Positions 1-8,533 of a stretch of 64,000 bases of DNA are shown here, piece by piece; the first letter of the stretch is position 1; the number at the start of each line of letters is the position of its first letter. Position numbers and translations under genes: made by a program. A model generated the notes under the pieces. That model was not told the origin of the DNA. It saw only the letters and a program-made list of their open reading frames with translations, and made no database searches. Source of the stretch: JAIQFL01 sp035295745 (GTDB lineage: Bacteria > Acidobacteriota > Terriglobia > Bryobacterales > Bryobacteraceae); the NCBI GenBank assembly GCA_035295745.1, contig DATGIL010000098.1, positions 176,788 to 240,787 on the forward strand. Reading direction: 5' to 3'.

Positions 1-2
1 TC

Positions 3-746
3 TTCGACCTGCGCAACCGGGGCGGTTCAGATGCGGTTACGGACGGCGCGAGATCGATGCCGGGCATTCACCACGATGTGGAGGACATCGAGGCGGTGCG
101 ACGCCACTTCGGAGTGGAACGATGCAGTCTGATCGGCCACTCCTACCTGGGGCTGACGGTGATCCTCTATGCGATGCGGTGTACCCCGCAGGTAAGCCGC
201 GTCGTGCAAATCGGCGCACCTGCTGCTCGCGCCGGCACGGAGTATGCGCCGGAGTTGATGTGGTCCGACGAGGTGATGGCCCGATTCATGAGCAAGATGG
301 GACAGTTGCAACAACGGGGCGCCGCAGGAGACCCGCGGGAGTTCTGCCGCGAGTTCTGGGACTTGATCCGGGAAATCTACGTGGCGAATCCGGCCGATGC
401 CGCCAAGGTCCGCTGGACGCCTTGCGACTTCCCGAATGAGTATCTGCACTTCATGGCGCACTACATGCGGAACGTGGTGCCTTCTATGCAGGCGCTCGAT
501 TTGACAGCGGAGGACTTTGCGAAAGTGACCATGCCGGTACTGACGATTCACGGCACGCACGACCGGCAATCGCCTTACGGGGCTGGCCGGGAATGGGCTG
601 TAAAGCTTCCGAATGCCAGGCTGCTCACCGTAACAAATGCGGCCCATGTGCCGTGGATCGAAGCGCCGGAGCGGGTGTTCGGTTCGATCGATACTTTTCT
701 GGATGGGGAATGGCCGGAACAGGCGGAGGAAGTGACGGCGGTCTGA
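3..746 (+). CDS. alpha/beta hydrolase, 5' end outside window
   Basis: Alpha/beta-hydrolase fold enzyme whose frame is open from the first bases of the window, so the N-terminus lies upstream; an ATG at 57 is internal to the fold. The frame before that ATG reads DLRNRGGSD, like the usual D-x-R-G-x-G-x-S stretch ahead of the nucleophile. The nucleophile elbow is GHSYLG. The acid is probably the Asp of IHGTHDRQSP and the base the His of NAAHVPWIEAP, both at the expected places near the C-terminus. The substrate cannot be told from sequence. It ends directly against the convergent nucleotidyltransferase gene with no spacer. Confidence 0.85.
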   Translation, partial: FDLRNRGGSDAVTDGARSMPGIHHDVEDIEAVRRHFGVERCSLIGHSYLGLTVILYAMRCTPQVSRVVQIGAPAARAGTEYAPELMWSDEVMARFMSKMGQLQQRGAAGDPREFCREFWDLIREIYVANPADAAKVRWTPCDFPNEYLHFMAHYMRNVVPSMQALDLTAEDFAKVTMPVLTIHGTHDRQSPYGAGREWAVKLPNARLLTVTNAAHVPWIEAPERVFGSIDTFLDGEWPEQAEEVTAV

Positions 747-1340
747 CTACTCGCGGTTTGCGTCTGCCACTGCTTTGGCCAGCAGATCTTCGACATGTAA
801 GCGGGCGGCCCAGGAATCAATGTATTCGAAATCCAGGTCTTGGTTCACGGCTAGTAAATCGGTAATATCGTTCCACTGCCGATCCGAAACCTCACCTCCC
901 ATGCGATACCACTGGAGTTTGGCGAGGATGATGTCTTCGGCACTCGCCACGGGGTATTCCGCCCCAATGTCGAGAAACGATAGCCGAACTTTCGTTGCCC
1001 GGCGCAGTTGAGCCAGGTGGAATTCAGTGGTGGCCGGAAAGATGTCGATCTTCTGGCTCCTCGGGATGAGGATGACGTTGAACGATTGTCCCGTGCGAAT
1101 CGCCATGCGCATCTGCTCAGAATCGACGTACCAATCATGACCCAGTTCACGAGCGAAGCGTTCGATCTGTTGTGGTCCAATGTTCGCGACGACATCGACG
1201 TCGCGAGTCGCCCGCGCGATTCCACGGGCTGAGGACGCCACGGATCCTCCAATCAGGTACTCGATCCCGACGTTCGCAAGTGCAGCTGCAAGCAGGTTAA
1301 GCGCGTCGGCCAGATCGCCAGCCATCAGGAGGCTCCCCAT
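747..1340 (-). CDS. nucleotidyltransferase-fold protein (AbiEii/MNT-like)
   Basis: A minimal nucleotidyltransferase-like protein. Near the N-terminus it has the family signature: YLIGGSVASS, then about ten residues on TRDVDVV (the DxD metal-binding pair), with a third acidic site at KIDIFP. A later segment, ASAEDIILAKLQWYRMGGE, is typical of this group. The frame is open further upstream, but the gene ahead overlaps it; the ATG at 1340 (MGSLLMAGD) or 1325 fits better than the distant one at 1445. It overlaps the 90-aa gene upstream by about 44 bases, so the two are probably co-translated. It may be an antitoxin-like or toxin-like transferase; function is not established. Confidence 0.8.
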   Translation of the reverse strand: MGSLLMAGDLADALNLLAAALANVGIEYLIGGSVASSARGIARATRDVDVVANIGPQQIERFARELGHDWYVDSEQMRMAIRTGQSFNVILIPRSQKIDIFPATTEFHLAQLRRATKVRLSFLDIGAEYPVASAEDIILAKLQWYRMGGEVSDRQWNDITDLLAVNQDLDFEYIDSWAARLHVEDLLAKAVADANRE

Positions 1341-1569
1341 GAACTTTGCGAAACAGGTCGGGACCGAGATTGATAAGTGCCGTTCTGAGAAAAATCTCGC
1401 GATCCGTGGCCCCGGGGTGCCGTTGCCGCATGCCTGCTTCTGCAAAGCGCCGGATGACCTCCGACCATTCGAGTGCCTGACGGAACTTCTCCGATACAGA
1501 CATACGCCGGTGCAGATCGAGGTACACCTTCCAGGCTTCGGGAGATGTGTCCGCAGGCCTCATGCTCAT
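1297..1569 (-). CDS. small protein paired with nucleotidyltransferase
   Basis: A 90-aa soluble protein, rich in Arg and Glu, with a helical middle (SEKFRQALEWSEVIRRFAEAG) followed by RHPGATDREIFLRTALINLGPDLFRKVHG. I recall similar short proteins next to nucleotidyltransferases of this type in acidobacterial and other genomes, but this is memory, not a search. There is no signal peptide or membrane segment. The gene overlaps the start of the downstream nucleotidyltransferase, which points to coupled translation and a functional pair. The molecular role is unknown. Confidence 0.7.
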   Translation of the reverse strand: MSMRPADTSPEAWKVYLDLHRRMSVSEKFRQALEWSEVIRRFAEAGMRQRHPGATDREIFLRTALINLGPDLFRKVHGEPPDGWRSGRRA

Positions 1570-1671
1570 ATCATACCGTCTGGGGGCACAGAAGCAATCC
1601 AGGGAGTATTCTATTCCTCCCTTGCCTGAAGGCCGTTCGGAGCGTCAGAGGAAGGATCGGCGCGGCGCAGA

Positions 1672-4119
1672 CTATTCCGAGCGCAGCGCCAGTAGCGGAT
1701 CGGTCCGGCTTGCACGGCGCGCGGGAAACCAGATGGCCGCGACCGCCACCGCACTGAGCACAACCGGCGCAGCGAGAAAGGCCAGCGGATCCTGAGCCTT
1801 CACTCCGAACAGAAACGCCGAAAGCAGACGTACCATGCCCAGAGCGGCCCCCATCCCGATCGCGATTCCTGCTCCAGCCAACCGGAGGCCCTGCCAGACC
1901 ACCATCGCGCCCACACCTCCGGGCTCCGCTCCCAATGCCAGGCGGATGCCGATCTCGCGCGTGCGCTGTTGCACCGTATATGCCATCAGGCCGTAGATCC
2001 CGATGGCGGCCAGCACCAGGGCAGTGGCCCCGAAGATCGTCAGCAGCGACATATTGAAGTCGTCGCGTGCTGTGGACTGCGCGCGAATCTCCTCCATCGA
2101 GCGGACATCTTCGACAGGCAGCCCTCCGGCGGTTTGTTCGAGCTCATTCTGAATTGCCGGGCGGAGTTCGTGCGGCGTGACGCGAGTGCGCACGATCCAC
2201 GCGATCGAGGAGGCACGCGTGGCCAGCGATGTGATGCCGTCGGTGACCTGCGCCATAGGTACATACACCATCGGCGCCGGACTGCGATTGAGTCCCGAGT
2301 CGTGTACATCGCCCACGATGCCGACGATCTGCCGCGCGGGCTCTTCGAACTCCGGGCCATATCCTTTGCCGAGGATGACGCGATCGTCGAGCGGATCGCG
2401 GCCCTGCGGGTAGTCCGGCCAGAATCGCCGCGCCATCGCCTGATTGATGATGGCGACTCGCGGAGCGCCGCCGTCATCGCGCTCGGTAAATGAGCGCCCG
2501 CGTACCACGGGAATTCGGAACAACGCGAAGTAGCCCGGCGAGGCGGCAGTCCAGCCACGGCCGTCGTAGGCGCCATTGGGTGCCGGCCTGCCCACAATGT
2601 TGTATGGGATGCCGAAGCCGCCTTCCAGCGGCAAGGTGAAGCTGGCTCCCGCGCGGATCACACCGGGGACGCTCTCGATTCTCTGGACGCCATCGCGAAT
2701 GAGCCGGTTCACTCCATCCGTGCCGCGGAATCGCGAGCCCGCCAGCGACATCCGCAGCGTGAGCACATTGTGAGCGTCGAAGCCCGCATCCACTGCACGC
2801 AAGGCCAGGAAGGTGCGGATCAGGAGGGACGCTCCTACCAGCAGCACGAGCGCGATGGCGACTTCGCCGACAACCAGGCACGACCGCGTGCGCTGCTGCC
2901 GGCGGCCAGTGCCGGAGCGGCCACCCTCTTTCAACGCGGTGGTCAGGTCGGTGCGCGAAACGTCCAGGGCGGGCAGTAGTCCAAACAGAATGCCGGTGGC
3001 GAGCGAGACCGCGATCGTGAACGCGAGTACTCGCCAGTCGAGACTGACGCCGGCACCTTGTGCCCCAATGCGCGGAATGTCGCCGGGATTCACCGCGAGG
3101 AGCGCTCGAACGCCCGCGAGGCCGAGCACCAGTCCGATCGCGCCACCCGAGAGCGATAACACCGCGCTCTCGACCAGCAACTGCCGGATGATGACACCGC
3201 GACTCGCGCCCAACGCGGCGCGGATGGCGATCTCACGCTTCCGGCCGGTTGCGCGGACCAGCAGCAGATTCGCCACGTTGGCACAAGCAATCAGCAGGAC
3301 GAGGCCAACTGCCCCTGAGAGCACCAGCAAGGCGGGGCGCACATCGCTGACAAGCGCCTCCGGCAGAGTTTCCACCAGAAAGCCGTCGTGAGGACCCATG
3401 ATGCTCGGAAACTTGCGGCGGAATTCGGCGGCGGCGAGTTGCAGCTGCGCATTGGCCATCGCCAGAGTCACGCCAGGCTTCAGACGCGCGATGCTGGCGA
3501 AGTACTGCGCGTGATCGGTGCTCTCAGGGTCGAGTTGAAATGGCAGCCAGACTTCCGGCTCGGGATCGAGTCCGGTATTGAACCCTGGGCCCATGATGCC
3601 CACCACCTGGTACGCGCTTCCGCTCAACTCGATCGCCCTGCCGATGATGGCGGGATCCGACGCGAACCGCCGCTGCCAGAGGCCGTGGCTGATAACCGCG
3701 GCCAGCGCACCCGCTGGCCGGTCCTCATCGGCGCTGAAAGTCCGGCCCACAGCAATCGGAGCGCCCAGTAGATGGAAATAGGCTGCGGAAACTCGGATGG
3801 CGCGGATCTGTTCCGGATGCGCGCCGCCGGACAAATTGAGCCCGCGCGCCGAGTACTCGTAGGCGGCGACGTCCTCGAAGACTGCGGTTTGCTGCCGCCA
3901 GACATTGAACCGCGTAGCCGAACTACCGGCATTGATGCCGGCGGGCGAGGTGAGCAGGAACTCCACGATGCGGTCAGGATCGGGGTAAGCCAGAGGCTTC
4001 AGCAGGACGGCATCGATCACCGAAAAAATCGCGGAATTGGCGCCAATCCCCAGTGCCAATGCCGCCACAGCCGCCAGCGAGAAGGCGGGAGTGCGCAGCA
4101 ATTGGCGGAGAACTCGCAT
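1672..4119 (-). CDS. ABC transporter permease, ADOP/MacB type
   Basis: 815-aa permease of the acidobacterial duplicated-permease (ADOP) group. An N-terminal membrane segment near residues 13-33 is followed by a periplasmic MacB_PCD domain. A first FtsX unit contains ANVANLLLVRATGRKREIA and three to four helices up to about residue 390. A second N-terminal-type helix (VVGEVAIALVLLVGASLL), a second periplasmic domain, and a second FtsX unit with GIYGLMAYTVQQRTREIGIR complete it. No ATPase gene is adjacent, so the partner is encoded elsewhere; such orphan permeases are common in this lineage. The substrate is unknown. Start: ATG with the typical MRVLRQLLRTPAFS opening. Confidence 0.92.
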   Translation of the reverse strand: MRVLRQLLRTPAFSLAAVAALALGIGANSAIFSVIDAVLLKPLAYPDPDRIVEFLLTSPAGINAGSSATRFNVWRQQTAVFEDVAAYEYSARGLNLSGGAHPEQIRAIRVSAAYFHLLGAPIAVGRTFSADEDRPAGALAAVISHGLWQRRFASDPAIIGRAIELSGSAYQVVGIMGPGFNTGLDPEPEVWLPFQLDPESTDHAQYFASIARLKPGVTLAMANAQLQLAAAEFRRKFPSIMGPHDGFLVETLPEALVSDVRPALLVLSGAVGLVLLIACANVANLLLVRATGRKREIAIRAALGASRGVIIRQLLVESAVLSLSGGAIGLVLGLAGVRALLAVNPGDIPRIGAQGAGVSLDWRVLAFTIAVSLATGILFGLLPALDVSRTDLTTALKEGGRSGTGRRQQRTRSCLVVGEVAIALVLLVGASLLIRTFLALRAVDAGFDAHNVLTLRMSLAGSRFRGTDGVNRLIRDGVQRIESVPGVIRAGASFTLPLEGGFGIPYNIVGRPAPNGAYDGRGWTAASPGYFALFRIPVVRGRSFTERDDGGAPRVAIINQAMARRFWPDYPQGRDPLDDRVILGKGYGPEFEEPARQIVGIVGDVHDSGLNRSPAPMVYVPMAQVTDGITSLATRASSIAWIVRTRVTPHELRPAIQNELEQTAGGLPVEDVRSMEEIRAQSTARDDFNMSLLTIFGATALVLAAIGIYGLMAYTVQQRTREIGIRLALGAEPGGVGAMVVWQGLRLAGAGIAIGMGAALGMVRLLSAFLFGVKAQDPLAFLAAPVVLSAVAVAAIWFPARRASRTDPLLALRSE

Positions 4120-4133
4120 CGCAATAAGACGTG

Positions 4134-4655
4134 CTACGTCTTTCTCGACTTCCAGGCGTAATATCCGACCATGGTCTTGGCATCTTCGATTTTGCCATCG
4201 CGAATCATGACGCCCAGGTCCTTGTGCGGGAACCAGCGGGTCTCGATGCGCTCGTCATCCATCGGAGTCGCCTGTCCGGCGGTCAAGCCGGTCGCCAGGT
4301 AAATGGTCATGCGCTCCTGCACGTAGCCGGGACTCACCCAGAACGATGCCAGCTTGGTCCACGTACGGGCGCGATAGCCGGTCTCTTCGATCAGTTCGCG
4401 TTTGGCCGCCTGGAGCGGCTTCTCGCCCGGATCGAGCCGCCCCGCGGGCAGCTCCCAGATGCTCTTTTCGGCCGGCAAACGATACTGCCGGACCAGCAGG
4501 ATGCGTTTCTTCTCATCTACAGCCATCATCACGGCGGAGCCAACGTGACGCACCACCGAGCGTTTGATCTCGAAGCCCGTCTTGTCAGAAGCGACGTCTT
4601 CGGTGACATGGAACAGACCGCACTTGTAGACTTCTCGCGAGGATTTGATTTTCAT
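4134..4655 (-). CDS. Nudix hydrolase, ADP-ribose pyrophosphatase-like
   Basis: 173-aa Nudix hydrolase, probably splitting ADP-ribose or a related nucleoside diphosphate derivative. The Nudix box spans residues 72-94: G at 72, E at 78, then RELIEETGY, which matches the GX5EX7REUXEEXGU consensus. Upstream VRQYRLPAEKSIWELPAG is the usual lead-in of the ADP-ribose pyrophosphatase branch. Its ATG overlaps the stop of PolX by four bases, so it is translationally coupled to that DNA repair enzyme. The exact substrate needs assay. Confidence 0.9.
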   Translation of the reverse strand: MKIKSSREVYKCGLFHVTEDVASDKTGFEIKRSVVRHVGSAVMMAVDEKKRILLVRQYRLPAEKSIWELPAGRLDPGEKPLQAAKRELIEETGYRARTWTKLASFWVSPGYVQERMTIYLATGLTAGQATPMDDERIETRWFPHKDLGVMIRDGKIEDAKTMVGYYAWKSRKT

Positions 4656-6382
4656 GGTCGTTTTTGCAAGGCTGTGGCGAACTCCGCGGCTGGAAGCGTA
4701 TTCATAATGTCCTTAGGCCCGAGCCATCCGCGGCGCGCCGTGACTACGCCGTAGCGCATGCTTCTGAGGTGGCTGGGATGGTGCGCGTCGGTGGAGATGG
4801 TGAATTTCGCGCCTTTGGCTCTCGCGGTGCGCGCCAGGGCGCCGCTCAGGTCGAGGCGCTCCGGACTGGCATTGATCTCCAACCACACGTCACGGCGAAC
4901 GGCTTCGGTGACGATACGGTCGAAGTCGAAAGGAAATGGATCGCGATGCAGCAGCATGCGGCCTGTCGGATGGCCGAGGACGCGCAGATGCGGGCATTCC
5001 AGCGCGCGCAGCAGGCGGTCAGTCATCTCGGCATGCTCCAGGTTCATGTTGTTGTGCACGCTGCCGATCACGATGTCGAGTTCAGCCAGCGCATCATTCG
5101 CCAAGTCCATGGCGCCGTCGCGGAGAATGTCGCACTCGATGCCGGAGAAGATGCGAATCCCCAGGCCGTTTCGATTGATTTCGCGGACCTGCTTCGCAAA
5201 GGCCACGGCCCGCTTTTCATCCAGTCCATTGGCCATCGCAAGCGCTTTGGAATGGTCGGTGATGGCCATGTATTCGTAGCCCCGTTCGCGCGCGGCTTCG
5301 GCCATCTCCGCGAGAGTAGCCCGGCCATCGGTCTCGGTGGTGTGCATGTGGATGTCGCCGCGGATGTGGCGCAGTTCCACCAGTTCGGGAAGGCTGTTTA
5401 GTTCCGCGGCTTCAATCTCGCCTGTATTCTCACGAAGTTCGGGCGGAATCCACGGCAGTCCGATCGCCTCGTACACGCCGGCCTCCGTCGCGCCCGCCAC
5501 TTTGAAATCGTCTTCCACGCGAAAGAGACCGTATTCGCTCAGCTTCAGCCCCATTTTTACGGCGCGCATGCGGATGGCGACGTTGTGATCCTTGCTGCCC
5601 GTGAAGTATTGCATGGCGGCACCAAAGGTATCGGGGGGCAGGGTGCGCACATCCACCTGCAGACCCTCCAACCCGACCTTCGCACTGGCCTTGTTGGCGC
5701 CGTGCGCCAGGACCTCTTCCACCCGCGGATAGGCGACAAATCGTTCGAGTGCGGAAGTGGCGCCTGGACCCGTGACCAGCAGGTCCAGATCGCCCACTGT
5801 CTCCTTGCCCCGCCGTAAGCTGCCGGCGGGCGTAATGGACTCGACTCCCGGAGCCTGCCGCAACTCTTGGATCAACTCCGCGGCCATAGTCTCGGCATAG
5901 CTGAGCAGGTACCGGCCGGTGCGCTGGCGGTAGGCTGCGATGGAACGTAGAACTTTCTCCTCCAGCTTGGCGCCCATGCGCGGCAGAGTCCGCAGCTTCT
6001 GTTCCTGGCAGAGACGCTCCAGCTCATCAATGGTGCCGATGTGGAAATGTTCGAAGATCAGGGCGATTCCCTTGGGTCCGAGTCCCTGAATTTTGAGGAA
6101 TTCGAGCGCACCCGGAGGGAACTTCTGCAGCAGTACGTCTCTCTGCTTGCAGGACTGCCGTTCCACGATCTCGCTCAACACCTGTGCCAGGCTCTTGCCA
6201 ATACCCGGGATGTCGGTGATCTTGCGGGACGGGTCGCGGAGAATGTCGGCGATCCTTTCGGGGTAGCCCTCCACCGCCGTGGCGCCATTGCGATAGCTAC
6301 GAATGCGGAATGAATCTTCCGCGCCGATCTCCATCAGGTCGGCGGTCTCCGCGAGCAGGCGCGCGATTTCCTTATTCTCCAA
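4652..6382 (-). CDS. polX: DNA polymerase/3'-5' exonuclease PolX
   Basis: 576-aa bacterial family X polymerase, a base excision and end-joining repair enzyme. Order: N-terminal helix-hairpin-helix motifs (IPGIGKSLA at 58-66, IQGLGPKGI at 98-106); palm domain with GSLRR at 187-191 and the catalytic GDLD at 197-200, with a third acidic residue in LQVDVRTL; then a C-terminal PHP phosphoesterase domain from about residue 340 with DIHMHTTETDGR and ITDHSKA, which gives the exonuclease activity. Length matches full-length bacterial PolX. All key residues I can see are present. The downstream Nudix gene overlaps its stop codon by four bases. Confidence 0.95.
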   Translation of the reverse strand: MENKEIARLLAETADLMEIGAEDSFRIRSYRNGATAVEGYPERIADILRDPSRKITDIPGIGKSLAQVLSEIVERQSCKQRDVLLQKFPPGALEFLKIQGLGPKGIALIFEHFHIGTIDELERLCQEQKLRTLPRMGAKLEEKVLRSIAAYRQRTGRYLLSYAETMAAELIQELRQAPGVESITPAGSLRRGKETVGDLDLLVTGPGATSALERFVAYPRVEEVLAHGANKASAKVGLEGLQVDVRTLPPDTFGAAMQYFTGSKDHNVAIRMRAVKMGLKLSEYGLFRVEDDFKVAGATEAGVYEAIGLPWIPPELRENTGEIEAAELNSLPELVELRHIRGDIHMHTTETDGRATLAEMAEAARERGYEYMAITDHSKALAMANGLDEKRAVAFAKQVREINRNGLGIRIFSGIECDILRDGAMDLANDALAELDIVIGSVHNNMNLEHAEMTDRLLRALECPHLRVLGHPTGRMLLHRDPFPFDFDRIVTEAVRRDVWLEINASPERLDLSGALARTARAKGAKFTISTDAHHPSHLRSMRYGVVTARRGWLGPKDIMNTLPAAEFATALQKRP

Positions 6383-6451
6383 TCCAGGTTCCTCGATTCA
6401 ATTGTAGCGATTCGCCTCCGTCCTTTCCGCACGCTGAAGCGTTTTGTAAGT

Positions 6452-8407
6452 ATGCAGTGCAGGCCCTTCGTACAATCCGCGGTCGCAATCCTGGCAGTGC
6501 TTGCCGCGCAGCCCGGCGCCAGCGCGCAGACCAGTCCGTTTACAGTGACATCGGCAGCGAGTTACCAGACCACTGTGGCGCCGGACTCCCTGGTCTCGAT
6601 GTTCGGCGCGAATCTCGCGGCGGCCGCCGCCTCTGCAACATTGGACGCCAACGGTCAGTTGCCCACGCAATTGGGCGGGATCAGCGTGCTGGTGGACGGC
6701 CAGGCGGCGGCACTGCTCTACGTCTCGCCCTTGCAGGTGAATTTCCTGGTGCCGGGAAGCACCACGCCCGGCAACGTGAGCGTGGTGGTGCAACGGGGGA
6801 GCGGAACGCCGCTCAGCGGCACCATGCAGGTGCAGAATACGGCTCTGGGAATCTTTACCGCGGACTCTTCGGGCAGCGGCGCCGGATCGATTCTCAACGC
6901 GGTGACCTACGCGGGCGCCCCTTTCCTGGTGGAGACCACCGCCAATACCGGTTCCGACAAACGGACGCGTCTCTCCGTCTACGCTACCGGTGTGCGGTAC
7001 GCCGGCAACCCGAACCACGATCCCACCGTGACCAACGTCGCCGGCGCGGTGGATGCCGAAGCGCAGGACACCTCCGGCAATCACTATTCGCTGACGGTGG
7101 AGTACGCCGGTGCGGCTCCGGGCTATTTCGGACTCGATCAGGTGAATCTGGTGCTGCCGCCCGAACTGGATAGTGCGGGAGTGGTCTCCCTGACGCTCGC
7201 TGCCGAGTTGAGCACGTCCAATGTCGTCACGTTCCAGATGGGAAGCCTGCCGGCGAGCGAGATCGGCCTGGCGGGGATCACTCTGGATTCGACTGCGGTG
7301 ACCGGCGGGGACGGGTTGACCGGCACGGTGTCATTGAACGCTCCCGCAAGGACAGCCGGGTTTGTCGTCGCGCTCCGGTCCAGCAATGGTGCAGTACAGC
7401 TTCCGCTGTCGCTGACGATTCCCGTGGGTCAGGTCTCCGCTAATTTTTCGATTGCGACTTCGAGCGTGACCACGGTGCAGATGGTCACGATCAGCGCACA
7501 GAGCGGCGGTACCACACAGAACGCGACTCTCGAAGTGGATCCGTTGAGCACAGTGCGTCTGACGAATTTTCTGATCGCTCCATCCAGCGTGCAGGGTGGG
7601 CAGACGGCATCTGGAACCGTGTCATTAGGCGCTGCGGCACTCTCTGGCGGTGCTTCGGTTCAGATCACGAGTTCGAGCAGCGCGGCACAACCGCCCGCCG
7701 CCGTCACAGTTCCGTTCGGAGCCACCTCCGCGACCTTTTCGATTCCGACCTCCGTGGTGACGGCACCGCAGACTGCCACGTTGACGGCAACTTACGGAAA
7801 GGTCAGCCTGACCGCGCCACTGGCCGTGATGCCGGTGCTGCAGCTGACACTCCAGAGCAATACGATTACCGGCGGCAATAGCGTCAATGGCACGATTACC
7901 CTCGGGCAGACCGCGCCAGCCGCCGGTGTCACCTTGAACGTGCAGTGCGACAATCGCGCCATCGCGCAGCCTCCGCTCACGGTCACGATTCCGGGCGGGC
8001 AGACCTCGGTCTCGTTCGTGGTTACCACCATCCCGGTAACGGCGTCTCGCACGATTACGATTACCGTATCGTATGGCGGATCGACTCAGTCGGCGACGCT
8101 CACGGTGAATCCGGCGGGAACGGCATCGCTGAGTTCTCTCATGATCTCGCCGGATCACGTCACAGGTGGGACCAATGCTACCGGGACCGCGACTCTGGGC
8201 GCTCCCGCGCCAATCGGCGGGACCGCCGTAAATCTGATGAGCAGCAACGTCTTCGCGGCGCAGGTGCCGCAATTCATCCAGGTGCCGCAAGGCCAGACGA
8301 GCGCCACGTTCACGATCACGACGACGCACAGCAGCGCGACGCAGACCGTGACGATCACAGGCTCGACTGCGGGAGTAAGCAAGTCAGCAACGTTAACGGT
8401 TCAATAG
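6452..8407 (+). CDS. secreted TIGR03437-domain protein with Ig-like repeats
   Basis: 651-aa exported protein. Residues 1-25 form a signal peptide ending near GASAQ. Residues of about 30-260 carry the TIGR03437 module (SAASYQTTVAPDSLVSMFG, then the LYVSPLQVNFLVP and YFGLDQVNLVLPPEL blocks) that is abundant in Solibacter-type genomes. Four beta-rich repeats of about 85-100 residues follow, each starting near a TGG or QGG turn (AVTGGDG, VQGGQTA, ITGGNSV, VTGGTNA) and ending with a T-x-TV or TLTV strand. There are no enzyme motifs. It is probably an extracellular adhesion or scaffold protein, but this is inference. A dispersed palindromic element begins three bases after the stop. Confidence 0.85.
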   Translation: MQCRPFVQSAVAILAVLAAQPGASAQTSPFTVTSAASYQTTVAPDSLVSMFGANLAAAAASATLDANGQLPTQLGGISVLVDGQAAALLYVSPLQVNFLVPGSTTPGNVSVVVQRGSGTPLSGTMQVQNTALGIFTADSSGSGAGSILNAVTYAGAPFLVETTANTGSDKRTRLSVYATGVRYAGNPNHDPTVTNVAGAVDAEAQDTSGNHYSLTVEYAGAAPGYFGLDQVNLVLPPELDSAGVVSLTLAAELSTSNVVTFQMGSLPASEIGLAGITLDSTAVTGGDGLTGTVSLNAPARTAGFVVALRSSNGAVQLPLSLTIPVGQVSANFSIATSSVTTVQMVTISAQSGGTTQNATLEVDPLSTVRLTNFLIAPSSVQGGQTASGTVSLGAAALSGGASVQITSSSSAAQPPAAVTVPFGATSATFSIPTSVVTAPQTATLTATYGKVSLTAPLAVMPVLQLTLQSNTITGGNSVNGTITLGQTAPAAGVTLNVQCDNRAIAQPPLTVTIPGGQTSVSFVVTTIPVTASRTITITVSYGGSTQSATLTVNPAGTASLSSLMISPDHVTGGTNATGTATLGAPAPIGGTAVNLMSSNVFAAQVPQFIQVPQGQTSATFTITTTHSSATQTVTITGSTAGVSKSATLTVQ

Positions 8408-8410
8408 GGC

Positions 8411-8463
8411 GTGGCGCAAAGACTCTTCCTTGCCGCGTCGGGACTCTTCTCGACGCTTTTCGG
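8411..8463 (+). repeat. half copy of dispersed tandem-hairpin element (R1)
   Basis: Degenerate left half of the dispersed element described at 22633. It starts GTGGCGCA, has a weak first hairpin, then a second hairpin with arms around a CTCT-type loop, then CGCTTTTCGG. The matching right half is absent or too decayed to recognise. It starts three bases after the TIGR03437 protein stop codon. Confidence 0.7.
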
Positions 8464-8533
8464 GAGTCCACCGAGTCTGCCCTGGGACAAAAGTCTGGAC
8501 AAGAGTAATCGCGACGCGTCGAAACAACTATGT

